From a virus: a stretch of DNA of 41,251 bases. The notes beneath the pieces were generated by a model. The model did not search any database and was not told where the DNA came from. It saw nothing but the letters and a program-made list of their open reading frames with translations. The stretch spans positions 1 through 41,251 of IMG/VR virus record IMGVR_UViG_3300046787_000114. One strand, 5' to 3'. The first letter of the stretch is position 1. Each line of letters begins with the position of its first letter. Shown piece by piece: positions 19,749-28,112 of this stretch. A program made the position numbers and the translations under genes.

Positions 19749-20390
19749 TTACCAAAATACTGCTACGGCTCCTGCATTACCTACTGTGCCAGGTGTTGTT
19801 CCACCATTTCCGCCAACACCAATAGTTGGGTAAGAAGAAAAGTTAGAATTCAATCTAGCAAGAAATGATGCTAGAGAACCGCCAGGAGCGCTTCCAACAT
19901 TGTTACCACCGCTTCCTCCAGCAGTATTTGGATATGTTCCAATAAATTGACTGTAAGGTGTTGAATAATATGAATTTCCATTGCTTGCAAGAATGCCGCT
20001 AGCAGCGCCAGGTGTTCCATTTCCAGAGCCGCTTACTCCACCACCTGCTACTATTCCACCTGCGCCAGCATATGTGTAACCGCCTAATCCACCGTGGATT
20101 GTTCCACCAGCGCCAATAGTTACAGATGTAAAACTTGGCATCCAACCCATCCAAATATTTCCACAGCCGCCACCTGCACCACGAACTGTTCCATAGTCAC
20201 CAGTTGCGCCACCCGCGCCACCGCCTGACATAACAACAAAAACGAAGTCTGGCTGACCAGAAATTCCTGTTGTAGTAGTAGTATATATGTTGCGGAATGT
20301 TACATTTGCTGGAATTGTTCCAACGGCAACTCCTACTCCAAATGATGCAACAGCACCAGTTGAAGGTGCAGGGAATACTGATTGACCCAT
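19749..20390 (-). CDS. glycine-rich tail adhesin, copy B
   Basis: The 213-residue protein is dominated by glycine runs such as GGGAGGATGDYG and VGGNGGTTPG. After an N-terminal beta segment (MGQSVFPAPSTGAVASFGVG) it becomes a low-complexity Gly domain and ends AVAVFW. Gly-rich domains of this kind form polyglycine helices in phage receptor-binding proteins. It lies next to the small protein at 20392, as its longer counterpart at 21875 lies next to the one at 22793. It probably determines host-surface binding. Confidence 0.82.
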   Translation of the reverse strand: MGQSVFPAPSTGAVASFGVGVAVGTIPANVTFRNIYTTTTTGISGQPDFVFVVMSGGGAGGATGDYGTVRGAGGGCGNIWMGWMPSFTSVTIGAGGTIHGGLGGYTYAGAGGIVAGGGVSGSGNGTPGAASGILASNGNSYYSTPYSQFIGTYPNTAGGSGGNNVGSAPGGSLASFLARLNSNFSSYPTIGVGGNGGTTPGTVGNAGAVAVFW

Positions 20391-20391
20391 A

Positions 20392-20694
20392 TTATGCCAC
20401 CTCTACGCCAGAGATATGAAAGTTAACTGTAGTTGCTGATGCAAAACCAGCAATAATTTTTGTTGTTGCAAGTGTCTGCTTTAAGTCAAACATTGCTGTT
20501 GAATTGGCAGCAAGCGCAACTGTCTTAAATAAATCAACACCGTCAAGTGTGATTGTAAATGTTGCAGCAGATGCTGCTGAATTTGTTACTACAATATTAG
20601 TCACGATTGTAGTTGTGCTTGATGGCACTGTGTATAGAGTTGTGCTTGATGTTGCTGCTGCTGTTCTAGCCAGCGCCTTAGATGTTGTAGCCAT
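20392..20694 (-). CDS. small beta-sandwich fibre accessory protein, copy B
   Basis: The 100-residue protein begins MATTSKALARTAAATSSTTL and is all-beta (TNIVVTNSAASAATFTITLD). It is clearly related to the 110-residue protein at 22793-23125: both start MATT-x-K, both carry TTLYTV and a V-V-x-T-x-x-V-T-N strand, and both end NFHISG or SFHAYG. It abuts the Gly-rich gene. It may be the shaft or capping protein of that adhesin. Confidence 0.82.
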   Translation of the reverse strand: MATTSKALARTAAATSSTTLYTVPSSTTTIVTNIVVTNSAASAATFTITLDGVDLFKTVALAANSTAMFDLKQTLATTKIIAGFASATTVNFHISGVEVA

Positions 20695-20712
20695 TAATTA
20701 CTACCCTTTCGA

Positions 20713-21465
20713 TTAGATAAGTTGTTGCTTAATTTCTTTAAGAATCAAATCTTTCATCCTTGAATCATTAAATCTTTGATACCTTTTGGCAAGAGACTGC
20801 CCAGCACCCCAGGTTTTTTTGCTATTTGAACAAGAACGAAGATACGCTGCAATAGTTCCATTCATTTGATACCTTTGAACATTTACTTTTTTGTCTGTCT
20901 TAAACTCAACATAAAACAGAGGTTCTTGTTCTTTAATGTGAAACTCGCCTTTCATGTTCCACATCTGCATTTCCATTGGATATGGTCTAAACCATTGTCC
21001 AATATCAAATTGACCTGGAATGCAAGTTCCATACTTGGTATACTGCGGCTCATGCAACATAGGCGGGGTAAACACCGCCTCTAAAGGTTCATCAGCAAAT
21101 ACACTATAAAATAAATTAAAGTTAACTAATGGACCTTTAGCAATCGTTGGAGGTCGTTTGATTGAATAACTTAAAAATGTTTCTGATGTTGGCTGGAACC
21201 AATTGTCTTCTGGCTTTTCATTTGTATAGTCAAACTCATAAGACGAAGCCAAATCATTGCGAAACACATAAGTCTTCTTAAACTTATCCCTAGTTGCTGG
21301 ACATGAAAAAAATGTATCAACGCCAGCATTAGATGTTTTTTGTTTCTGTAATTCATTAAACAAAGATACTGGTTCTGGATATAGCATATTCCATTCGCCA
21401 ATATCTTCTAGTTCCCATGTACTTACAGGGGACCAGTAGACATTAATTGTGTCTTTATCTTCCAT
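20713..21465 (-). CDS. tail-region protein of unknown function
   Basis: The 250-residue protein starts at ATG 21465 (MEDKDTINVYWSP). The upstream ATG 21474 is too close to GAGGGA. The sequence has TFFSCPATRDKFKKTYVFRN, ISIL-poor polar stretches and many aromatic residues. It resembles uncharacterised cyanophage proteins beginning INVYWSP with a CPA...KTYVFR block, and is possibly virion-associated or metabolic. It interrupts the fibre gene series and has no signal peptide. Confidence 0.75.
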   Translation of the reverse strand: MEDKDTINVYWSPVSTWELEDIGEWNMLYPEPVSLFNELQKQKTSNAGVDTFFSCPATRDKFKKTYVFRNDLASSYEFDYTNEKPEDNWFQPTSETFLSYSIKRPPTIAKGPLVNFNLFYSVFADEPLEAVFTPPMLHEPQYTKYGTCIPGQFDIGQWFRPYPMEMQMWNMKGEFHIKEQEPLFYVEFKTDKKVNVQRYQMNGTIAAYLRSCSNSKKTWGAGQSLAKRYQRFNDSRMKDLILKEIKQQLI

Positions 21466-21479
21466 GATGCACATTCCCT

Positions 21480-21875
21480 CTACTTAGAGATGATTGTGTC
21501 AAGTACCCAATTCAGTTCTGATTCTACCCATCGATAATATGTTTTATCATCTTGAACTTCTGGCTTAGGAACTGGTGGTTGCCATACGCAATCATCATTT
21601 AATACCCAAGATGGGAATGGTTTCTGTGGAATAAACGCACCATCAGTTCCCCACGACTCATCAAAGGTGAAGCCAATATTAGCATAATTATATCTAAATG
21701 GGACTCCACCAGTTTTATGCTGATTCCCCCAAGTGTTGAAAGATGTGCGCTTACAAGTCTGTCCACTTTCTTGTGAGTAAACTTCTTCCCAGTTATGGGA
21801 TAAATCAGTCTCATCTTTACCATTGATTACATTTGTAACTACATTATTTTCGTCGAGTAGAGCATAGTGTCCCAT
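21480..21875 (-). CDS. tail-associated protein, cyanophage type
   Basis: ATG 21875 overlaps the stop of the Gly-rich gene (TAATG); an in-frame TTG two codons upstream is less likely. The 131-residue protein has HYALLDENNVVTNVI, then SFNTWGNQHKTGG, YNYANIGFTFDESW and FIPQKPFPSWVLNDDCVWQP. This is a pattern I know from structural or tail-fibre-linked proteins of cyanophages and other marine phages. Its exact function is unproven. Confidence 0.8.
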   Translation of the reverse strand: MGHYALLDENNVVTNVINGKDETDLSHNWEEVYSQESGQTCKRTSFNTWGNQHKTGGVPFRYNYANIGFTFDESWGTDGAFIPQKPFPSWVLNDDCVWQPPVPKPEVQDDKTYYRWVESELNWVLDTIISK

Positions 21876-22783
21876 TACCAATTCACCGACCCTGTTCCTC
21901 CTGTAAATGTGTAAACTTTATAACCTGAACGCGAAGTAGTATCAAGAGTGTACGTCAAGCCAATGCCAATAGAAGCAAGGTTTGAGTATGAGTTTGGGTA
22001 AGCAATAATGACAACACCTGAGCCACCATTACCACCATACTGAGGAGTAGTATTAAAGAACGTCATACCACTACCACCGCCACCAGAGCCTGTATTGACT
22101 GTTGCGTTGCCTCCAGCGGAGGCATAGCCACCACCACCGCCGCCACCGCTACCGCCGTTAGCGCCTGGGCTTCCGCCATCCCAGCCACCAGCACCACCAC
22201 CGCCGCCTGCGCGGGTTACAGAGGTTCCTGTAATGCTAGAAGCACCACCAGCACCGCCAGATTGACCCAAAGAGCCACCGCCGTTAATAGAACCACCACC
22301 ACCACCAGTTGAACTGGAGCCTCCATTAACGCCAACACCACCATTGCCACCTTCTGCTGGAGAATAACCACCTTCGTTACCTACTCCTCGTGTTTGCCCT
22401 GGTAGTACACCACCAGCGCTACCACCTGTAATTCCAGCGCCAACGTAAAATCTTCCACCACCACCACCAGTTGCTGTAATAGTTGCAAGAGAAGAGTTTC
22501 CACCCTTACCGCCACTAGCATTATTTGAACCAGCGCCTCCAGCGCCAATAGAAATAATAAATGGGCTACGTGGTGCAGTTAAAGTAGAAGTTCTATAACC
22601 ACCCGCTCCTCCACCTGAACCAGTCTCAAATCCAGTACCAGCGCTTCCAGCGCCACCGCCTGCAATAACAAGGTACTCAATTGTTTCTGGACCAGTCCAT
22701 GGAAATGTTGTTTGGTCCCATATTTTGCTAGACTTCTTTAAGCCTTGAGTTATTGTAGATGTTCCAAATCTAGTAACAGCCAT
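21875..22783 (-). CDS. glycine-rich tail adhesin, copy A
   Basis: The 302-residue protein has an N-terminal beta segment (YLVIAGGGAGSAG), about 200 residues of Gly/Ser/Asn runs such as GGSGGGGGGGYASAGG, and a C-terminal strand pair (YKVYTFTGGTGSVNW). It is a longer relative of the protein at 19749-20390. Gly-rich domains with this V-I-A-G-G-G-A-G opening are common in phage fibre tips. It probably binds the host surface; the Gly region may be hypervariable between related phages. Confidence 0.85.
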   Translation of the reverse strand: MAVTRFGTSTITQGLKKSSKIWDQTTFPWTGPETIEYLVIAGGGAGSAGTGFETGSGGGAGGYRTSTLTAPRSPFIISIGAGGAGSNNASGGKGGNSSLATITATGGGGGRFYVGAGITGGSAGGVLPGQTRGVGNEGGYSPAEGGNGGVGVNGGSSSTGGGGGSINGGGSLGQSGGAGGASSITGTSVTRAGGGGGAGGWDGGSPGANGGSGGGGGGGYASAGGNATVNTGSGGGGSGMTFFNTTPQYGGNGGSGVVIIAYPNSYSNLASIGIGLTYTLDTTSRSGYKVYTFTGGTGSVNW

Positions 22784-22792
22784 GTTTTACTC

Positions 22793-23125
22793 CTATTCAG
22801 AAATTTCTGAACCATATGCGTGAAACGACATAGTTGCAGAAGAAGCATAAACTGTGACAACATCAGTTGCCGATAATGTAATTCCAAGTGTTAGTGCTGT
22901 TGTATCGTTAGCAGCAATAATAATATCGTATGCTATATAGTGCTTTGCTTCAAGAGTAGCACCTGCTGGACGAACAGCAATACGGAAAGTAGCGGTGCTT
23001 GCTGCTTGATTAGTTACTGTAATTGTAGAAACAACTGTCGATTTCCCAGCACCTACTGTGTAGAGAGTTGTAGCCGTTGTTGCTGATGGGTTTACTTGAC
23101 CCAGTACTTTATATGTTGTTGCCAT
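22793..23125 (-). CDS. small beta-sandwich fibre accessory protein, copy A
   Basis: The 110-residue protein begins MATTYKVLGQVNPSATTATT and contains TTLYTV, STITVTNQAASTATFRIAV and a C-terminal SFHAYGSEISE. It is the paralogue of the protein at 20392-20694, and each precedes a Gly-rich adhesin. It is probably a trimerising or capping domain for the adhesin. Confidence 0.82.
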   Translation of the reverse strand: MATTYKVLGQVNPSATTATTLYTVGAGKSTVVSTITVTNQAASTATFRIAVRPAGATLEAKHYIAYDIIIAANDTTALTLGITLSATDVVTVYASSATMSFHAYGSEISE

Positions 23126-23128
23126 TGG

Positions 23129-23266
23129 TTATGCTCCCATTGTCATTAGTGCTGTTGGTGTTGAATCTTGTAGTGGTATAGCAGCAATCGCTGCTGCAAC
23201 CTCTGCATCTGTAGCCTGTGCTGTGGCTGTTGACGCCAAGTTTGCTAGGTCTCTTGCTTTAGTCAT
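23129..23266 (-). CDS. 45-residue KARDLANL fibre-motif protein
   Basis: The ATG overlaps the stop of the tail fibre (TAATG). The sequence starts MTKARDLANLASTATAQATD and ends TALMTMGA. K-A-R-D-L-A-[ND]-L is a motif otherwise found inside phage tail fibres. The end echoes the C-terminus of the preceding fibre (IMTIMGAY). It may be a detached fibre segment that works in trans, or a remnant of fibre exchange. Confidence 0.65.
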   Translation of the reverse strand: MTKARDLANLASTATAQATDAEVAAAIAAIPLQDSTPTALMTMGA

Positions 23267-25350
23267 TAGTATGCTCCCATAATTGTCATAATTTCTGTTG
23301 CGTATGGTGTTAAATCTGGGTTAGGAACATCCGCCCATTCAAGACCAGTAGAAGTACCAGAGTTGGCCTTAAGGAACTTTCCATTAGTGCCAACTGTTAA
23401 CTTTCCTGGTGTATCTGCAGATGTTCCTACAAGCAAATCACCCTTAGCGTCAAAGACTGAGCGAGCAATAGAATCTGCTAATTCAAATGCTGTAAATGTA
23501 ATAATTTCTACTATATCTCCAGCAGTAAGGGCAGCAAGAGATGAGATAGATGTTCCGTTGCTTGCTGTGTAGTCTGATGTACGGGCAAGAAGAACACCGT
23601 TGAGATATACCTGTTCCTTGCCAGGAATATAAGCAAGAGTCAAGCCATTCACATCTGCACCAGATACTGATGTTTCTCCACCTGACGCTGTGAAGCGGAA
23701 TCGGTAGATGTCAGCAGTAGATGAGATTGAACCCCACTCTGTGCCTGTCCAAGCGTACATAGCATTGGTTACTGAGTTCCAGTAGATAGCACCTTCAATA
23801 AGCGCGTTGCCATCATTGTCTACTGTTGGCGGTGTTGACTTAGCGCCTAGGTAGCGGTCATCAAATGAGTCGTAAGATGCAGCAGCGGCTGCAGCAGCAG
23901 CCTCAGCAGCGGCAGTAGAACCTGCAACAGTATCTACGTAAGCCTTTGTAGCAGCGTGCAGATTGCTTGTTGGCGCGCCAGATAGAGTGAGGGCACCAGT
24001 CATAGTTGAGCCAGCCTTGAGTACGAATGACTCGTAAACGGTTCCACCTGACTGGATTGCACTTGCAATCTCACCAAGAGTATCTAATGTCCCAGGTGCT
24101 GAGTTAACTAGGTCTGCAACCTTAGTATCTACATACAACTTAGTCGCAGCATCAGCATTAGATGCTGGAGTACCAAGGTTTGTAATCTTATATGTAGCCA
24201 TCGAAACATCAGCAGCAGGCGCAGCCATTTGATTTAACTTAGATGTACGTACCTGTGTGTCAAAGTCAGAGATAGTAGATGCAGCCTGTGTGCCTGTGTG
24301 GTTAGCGCGAGCGTATGGGTCGGAAACCATCTTCGCTGCAGTAATAGTTCCATTAGCAATATCTGATGCAACAATAGTTCCATCTACTAAGTCAGCAGAT
24401 GTAATGCTCCCACCAAGACTTAACTTAGTATAGGCAATACCAGCAGTACCAGATACGTCAGTATTTACAATGGTTCCATCCGCAATTTTTGCAGAGGTAA
24501 TTGCGCTGTCGGCAATATCTGCTGTAGCGATTGTGCCATCTAAAATCTTTGCGCTAGTAATAGCGCCATCTGCAATGTCTCCTGCAACAATTGTGCCATC
24601 AGCAATTTTAGCCGAAGTAATTGCTGAGTCTGCTACTTTGCCTGTTGTTATTGCCAGGTCTGCAATGTCAGCAGTGGCAATTCCACCATCTGCCAACTTA
24701 GCGGATGTAATGGAACCATCGGCTACCTTTGCTGTGGTAATTGCTGCATCTGCAATATCGCCAGTTGCAATAGTTCCGTCAGCAATCTTTGCTGATGTAA
24801 TAGCAGAGTCAGCAATCTTTGCTGTAGTTACATTTGCATCTGTAATCTTAGCAGTAGTAATAGCGCTATCAGCCAACTTAGCAGTTGTAATATTAGCATT
24901 AGTAATCTTGGCTGTAGTTACAGAGTTGTCTTGCAACATTGCTGTTGTAATCATATCTGTATCTGTAGTCTCAAGAACATTTGCAATAGTTAAGCCATGA
25001 GCAGATGTTACATTGTTAATGTGGTCATTGGCTTCTTGGTAGTCCTGACCAATAGCCATGTGACGAACCTCAGCGCCTGCCGAGTGAGCCTGTGGAATAG
25101 AACCATCAATACTGCGCTGAATTGCAATAGTATTACTTGAGACAGGGTTACCGTCTACCTTGTAAATATCTACAATTTCTTCAAGCGCTGTATCTGGGTC
25201 AATAACCACAGTAAAGCGCTGACCTGCAATAAGTGTTTTACCACCCATAAGGGCAGCAGCAGATACAACTGTAATAGATGCGCTAGATGAAGTAATCGCA
25301 GAAGCAAGTGTTGTTTTCTGTGAACGGGATGAGTATTTTCTGACTGCCAT
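23266..25350 (-). CDS. tail fibre with decapeptide repeats
   Basis: The 694-residue protein has an N-terminal domain (1-140) starting MAVRKYSSRSQKTTLASAIT that probably attaches to the tail. About 16 tandem ten-residue repeats of the type A-I-T-T-A-K-I-A-D-S/G follow (about 142-301). Next is a coiled segment around KLYVDTKVADLVN, a second fibre block with HAATKAYVDTVAG, and a C-terminal domain ending DLTPYATEIMTIMGAY. The KLYVD and TKAYVD phrases are standard in phage fibres. It would form an extended trimeric fibre. It is close to the adaptor gene upstream. Confidence 0.88.
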   Translation of the reverse strand: MAVRKYSSRSQKTTLASAITSSSASITVVSAAALMGGKTLIAGQRFTVVIDPDTALEEIVDIYKVDGNPVSSNTIAIQRSIDGSIPQAHSAGAEVRHMAIGQDYQEANDHINNVTSAHGLTIANVLETTDTDMITTAMLQDNSVTTAKITNANITTAKLADSAITTAKITDANVTTAKIADSAITSAKIADGTIATGDIADAAITTAKVADGSITSAKLADGGIATADIADLAITTGKVADSAITSAKIADGTIVAGDIADGAITSAKILDGTIATADIADSAITSAKIADGTIVNTDVSGTAGIAYTKLSLGGSITSADLVDGTIVASDIANGTITAAKMVSDPYARANHTGTQAASTISDFDTQVRTSKLNQMAAPAADVSMATYKITNLGTPASNADAATKLYVDTKVADLVNSAPGTLDTLGEIASAIQSGGTVYESFVLKAGSTMTGALTLSGAPTSNLHAATKAYVDTVAGSTAAAEAAAAAAAASYDSFDDRYLGAKSTPPTVDNDGNALIEGAIYWNSVTNAMYAWTGTEWGSISSTADIYRFRFTASGGETSVSGADVNGLTLAYIPGKEQVYLNGVLLARTSDYTASNGTSISSLAALTAGDIVEIITFTAFELADSIARSVFDAKGDLLVGTSADTPGKLTVGTNGKFLKANSGTSTGLEWADVPNPDLTPYATEIMTIMGAY
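24448..24927 (-). repeat. 30-nt tandem coding repeat of the tail fibre
   Basis: About sixteen 30-nt units encode the decapeptide series. The protein sequence is conserved (A-I-T-T-A-K-I-A-D-S/G) while third codon positions vary, so these are old protein repeats rather than recent DNA duplication. The repeats also leave an open frame on the opposite strand at 24470-25000, which is a shadow. Confidence 0.88.
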
Positions 25351-25359
25351 TGACGGTTC

Positions 25360-26283
25360 CTATCGGCTGTAGCGAGGTCGTAGTGGATATTGCTGTTGCT
25401 GTGCCTGAGTTTCCTCAGCCAAACGTGTAGCGTAAAGTTGATATAGAGCACGTGTTGCTGTGTTACCTGAACCGTATGTACGCTTTGCGTCAATCTCATC
25501 AGCCTGTGGGCTAGTAAGAGCATTACGTGCTGGGTCAAGGAATGAAAGCAAACGATAGGCAGCACCTAGAACTACTACATCTCGAACAGATTCAGGCAGC
25601 CCCGTCTGTGCTGAGAATGACTCTTCGGATGTTTCGCTAAGTGTTGATGGAGCAGTTGCATATGTAACATTAATCTTGCGACCTGAATGAATAGCACGGT
25701 CATTGATTGTTACTGTCTGTGATGTAGCACCCCAAGTAGTTGCATCTGGGGATGAGTCCCAAGTAAATCTAGCAATAGGAATCCAGCGCTTACTAGCGCC
25801 AATCTCCTGCCAAGACATACGTAGGATGTTCTGGATATTTAGACCAGTAAATGCATATGTATCTACAACTGGGTTGTAGTTAAATGATGTGTTCTTAGCA
25901 GCAAAGATAGATGAGCCAATGGCTCGAATAGTATCTTGAATTGCACGCTTAACAGAGTGACGTGGAAATGTAGGAGCAATAACTACTCGGTCTCCTGCTG
26001 CGTGTTCATCTGCAGTTGTACCCATAAATCCACGACCATACGGTGGAACCGTAGCAGTCTTAGAGATGCGGTCATAGTCATCAATCCAGATTAGTTCATC
26101 ACCAATCTGAACCATGCCTTTACCTACATTGTCCTCATTGAGTGAGAATGTAGTAGGGGCTGCAAGTGTAGATGTTGTAGTTGTAATAGCAGATGTAAGG
26201 TGAGTAGTTCTATCTTGCTGGAGTGTATAACCAGCAAGATTCATTGTCACCTCATCGACTAAATCGCTTAGGGTTACTGTCAT
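25360..26283 (-). CDS. probable head-tail adaptor / tail tubular protein
   Basis: The 307-residue protein starts at ATG 26283, overlapping the preceding stop (TAATG); the GTG at 26289 is an alternative. It begins MTVTLSDLVDEVTMNLAGYT, then has beta strands (GMVQIGDELIWIDDYD, VPPYGRGFMGTTADEH) and a helix-rich C-terminal part (VVLGAAYRLLSFLDPARNAL). The order capsid, adaptor, fibre fits a connector or upper-tail protein. I cannot assign a family precisely. Confidence 0.75.
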   Translation of the reverse strand: MTVTLSDLVDEVTMNLAGYTLQQDRTTHLTSAITTTTSTLAAPTTFSLNEDNVGKGMVQIGDELIWIDDYDRISKTATVPPYGRGFMGTTADEHAAGDRVVIAPTFPRHSVKRAIQDTIRAIGSSIFAAKNTSFNYNPVVDTYAFTGLNIQNILRMSWQEIGASKRWIPIARFTWDSSPDATTWGATSQTVTINDRAIHSGRKINVTYATAPSTLSETSEESFSAQTGLPESVRDVVVLGAAYRLLSFLDPARNALTSPQADEIDAKRTYGSGNTATRALYQLYATRLAEETQAQQQQYPLRPRYSR

Positions 26284-26567
26284 TACCACTTCACCTTATC
26301 TGCCCAGTATGCGGCGCTTAACTTGCCTTTAGAAATATTGGAAGCATGTCGTGCCTTAAACGACTTGCGACGTGCAGCATAGGCTGCTGACTCTCCAGCC
26401 TTCTTCGGAGAACCGCTAACACCTTGCTGACCAAAACGGATGGTCTTAACTGTGCTGCCCTCTTTAGCCACAACTACATGTGACTTTTTAGGATGGTTTG
26501 GTGTGCGCTTTGGCTTGTTATAGCCAGCCACACCTGCCCTTGTTAGGCGAGAGTCTTTTTTATTCAT
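26283..26567 (-). CDS. conserved basic protein, N-K-P-K-R-T-P-x-H-P type
   Basis: The 94-residue protein reads RLTRAGVAGYNKPKRTPNHP, then KKSHVVVAKEGSTVKTIRFG and KARHASNISKGKLSAAYWAD. It closely resembles a small basic protein conserved in many cyanophages and other aquatic phages, recalled by me as an unnamed DUF. It is very rich in Lys and Arg and could coat packaged DNA or join the capsid. It overlaps its neighbours by a few bases on both sides. Confidence 0.85.
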   Translation of the reverse strand: MNKKDSRLTRAGVAGYNKPKRTPNHPKKSHVVVAKEGSTVKTIRFGQQGVSGSPKKAGESAAYAARRKSFKARHASNISKGKLSAAYWADKVKW

Positions 26568-26959
26568 CTGAACTTAGCCGTCTTCTTTGCTATAGATTTT
26601 GGTTGTTTAACAAATTGCTTGCCTTTGGCTGCACCAGCCCGCTTTGCAGCGGTGGTTTTAGCGTACTCAGAGGCCGATAGAGCGGCTCTAGCCTTCTTGG
26701 GTAGGTAACGCTCACCAGTTGCCTTTGACCCCTGTGTGCTGGGCTTACCTGACTTTGTGCCCCAGTCCTCTTTAGTCCACTTGGACAGAGAAGATTGAGC
26801 CTTGGTCTTAGGACCCGAGTAGCCACCGCCTGCTTTCTTGTAAGCCTGACCTAGTAACTGTGCCTTACGAGCAGACCATTGACCAGGCTTACCGCCCTTA
26901 GAGCCAGACATAATCTGGTTCTTTAGGCGTTCACGTAATGCTGCTTTGGTATAAGCCAT
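26564..26959 (-). CDS. conserved basic protein, GSKGGKPGQWSARKAQL type
   Basis: The 131-residue protein begins MAYTKAALRERLKNQIMSGS, followed by GGKPGQWSARKAQLLGQAYK, LSKWTKEDWGTKSGKPSTQG and ERYLPKKARAALSASEYAKT. This is the pattern of a DUF5872-like family seen in phages and some giant-virus proteins. Lysine and arginine make up a large share of it. Its location between capsid and adaptor genes suggests a virion or packaging role. Confidence 0.85.
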   Translation of the reverse strand: MAYTKAALRERLKNQIMSGSKGGKPGQWSARKAQLLGQAYKKAGGGYSGPKTKAQSSLSKWTKEDWGTKSGKPSTQGSKATGERYLPKKARAALSASEYAKTTAAKRAGAAKGKQFVKQPKSIAKKTAKFR

Positions 26960-27139
26960 TTACTTCTTCTTGCCCATTTTCTTTGGAGCGGCTTTCTTTG
27001 CAGACTTTTTAACTACCTTCTTACCGAAAAGACCGCCAGTTGCAGAGCCATATTCTTTCTTGCGCATTGCTGGGCTTTCAGACTTTTCGTGCTTCATCAT
27101 TGCTTTCATTGAAGCATACTTTTCTTTCTTGGCTGACAT
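26960..27139 (-). CDS. 59-residue lysine-rich protein
   Basis: The frame starts at ATG 27139, overlapping the preceding stop (TAATG), and ends at 26960, one base from the next ATG. The sequence has MSAKKEKYASMKAMMKHEKS and ends KKSAKKAAPKKMGKKK. About two fifths of its residues are lysine. It fits the histone-H1-like character of its neighbours. It is probably a virion or DNA-binding protein. Confidence 0.75.
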   Translation of the reverse strand: MSAKKEKYASMKAMMKHEKSESPAMRKKEYGSATGGLFGKKVVKKSAKKAAPKKMGKKK

Positions 27140-27663
27140 TACATACCCTTCTTTGAGCGAAGAGGTCCACCACGATAAGATGAACGACCAGCGTTAGGTG
27201 AAACTGTTTTTGGCATTGGCTTCGCAGGACGGCGCTCTCTTCCTGCATTTGCTTCACTTGGAGAAATAGTCTTTGATGCAGGAGTTCCACGACGAGGTGG
27301 CTTTACTTCGTTCTTTTTAATAACTCCTGGAAGAGTCTTGGGACCAACCTTGGCTCCCTTGGGCTGAATAGCAGGAACTCCGCCACGTGTTGTGCGTGTA
27401 CGTGAAGTAGATGGTGCTGTTCGACGAGTAGGAGAACCCTTGCCAGCAACAATCTGCTTGCCTGATGCGTCGTAACGACGACCCTGCAATACAGCACCAG
27501 CGAGTTGTCCTGCTTCCTTCTTTACATTTGATGGACCAATCTTCATTCCCTTAGGAAGTGGTCGGTTACCATTTAAATACTTATCAACAGCATTGCTTGC
27601 GCTCTTTGCTGTCTGCTTTACTTCCTTAACAACATTGCCAAGGTAATTAACTTTCTTAGCCAT
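27139..27663 (-). CDS. basic Arg/Lys/Pro-rich protein
   Basis: The 174-residue protein is basic throughout, with an N-terminal helix (AKKVNYLGNVVKEVKQTAKS) and a long disordered region of the type TRRTAPSTSRTRTTRGGVPA. It ends PNAGRSSYRGGPLRSKKGM. No motif of a known enzyme is present. It is one of four consecutive basic proteins, so a shared DNA-binding role is plausible. Confidence 0.82.
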   Translation of the reverse strand: MAKKVNYLGNVVKEVKQTAKSASNAVDKYLNGNRPLPKGMKIGPSNVKKEAGQLAGAVLQGRRYDASGKQIVAGKGSPTRRTAPSTSRTRTTRGGVPAIQPKGAKVGPKTLPGVIKKNEVKPPRRGTPASKTISPSEANAGRERRPAKPMPKTVSPNAGRSSYRGGPLRSKKGM

Positions 27664-28112
27664 TAGATTGCTCCTACTTCTGTAAGTGGCTTGATTGATT
27701 CTTTGGTAATTGATTGTGCTGTAGTTCCAGTAGTATCTGCGTCAAAGGCTTTGCCCATAACATCGGATGCTTCTACTGCTGCCTTAATATGTGCCATAGA
27801 AGTACCAGCAGGCTGGATGCCCTGCGCACGTGCTGCGCGATAGGCATCTAATTCTCCATGCCATTTCTTATTGCTCATCTGCTTTTGTGAATTAGCATCA
27901 CCAGTATTTAGTTGTAGTCCTTTTGCCTTGCAAGGGAAACAAGGATTTGTATCGCACTCTGTGTGGTCTACATTTGTTACACTTTCTTCATGCGGAAATG
28001 GTGTAGGTGACTTCTCACCGCAAAGAACACAGTCATATGCAGTAGCAACAAAGTCATGGGCTTCTGTAAAGCCCCATTCTGTAACTCGGCTAATATGATG
28101 GCACTTAGTCAA
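27663..28112 (-). CDS. zinc-binding protein of the capsid region
   Basis: The 149-residue protein has a His/Cys-rich N-terminal half: TKCHHISRV, YDCVLCGEKSP, TECDTNPCFPCKAKG. That gives seven cysteines with C-x2-C spacing twice, a likely double zinc site. The second half is a helical tail (KKWHGELDAYRAARAQGI). The start is TTG 28112, overlapping the preceding stop, so it is uncertain. Similar zinc proteins sit beside capsid genes in actinophages. Confidence 0.75.
   Translation of the reverse strand: MTKCHHISRVTEWGFTEAHDFVATAYDCVLCGEKSPTPFPHEESVTNVDHTECDTNPCFPCKAKGLQLNTGDANSQKQMSNKKWHGELDAYRAARAQGIQPAGTSMAHIKAAVEASDVMGKAFDADTTGTTAQSITKESIKPLTEVGAI

Noticed and set aside
24448-24927. CRISPR-like repeat array
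   Set aside because: Units are contiguous 30-nt coding repeats without unique spacers, and third codon positions vary. It is a protein repeat.
24470-25000. 176-residue open frame on the plus strand with repeated A-I-V-P-S-A type peptides
   Set aside because: It is the antisense shadow of the 30-nt repeats of the tail fibre, with no ribosome site and no partner genes.
19749-25350. Diversity-generating retroelement acting on the tail fibres
   Set aside because: No reverse transcriptase gene and no template repeat paired with a fibre C-terminus were found.
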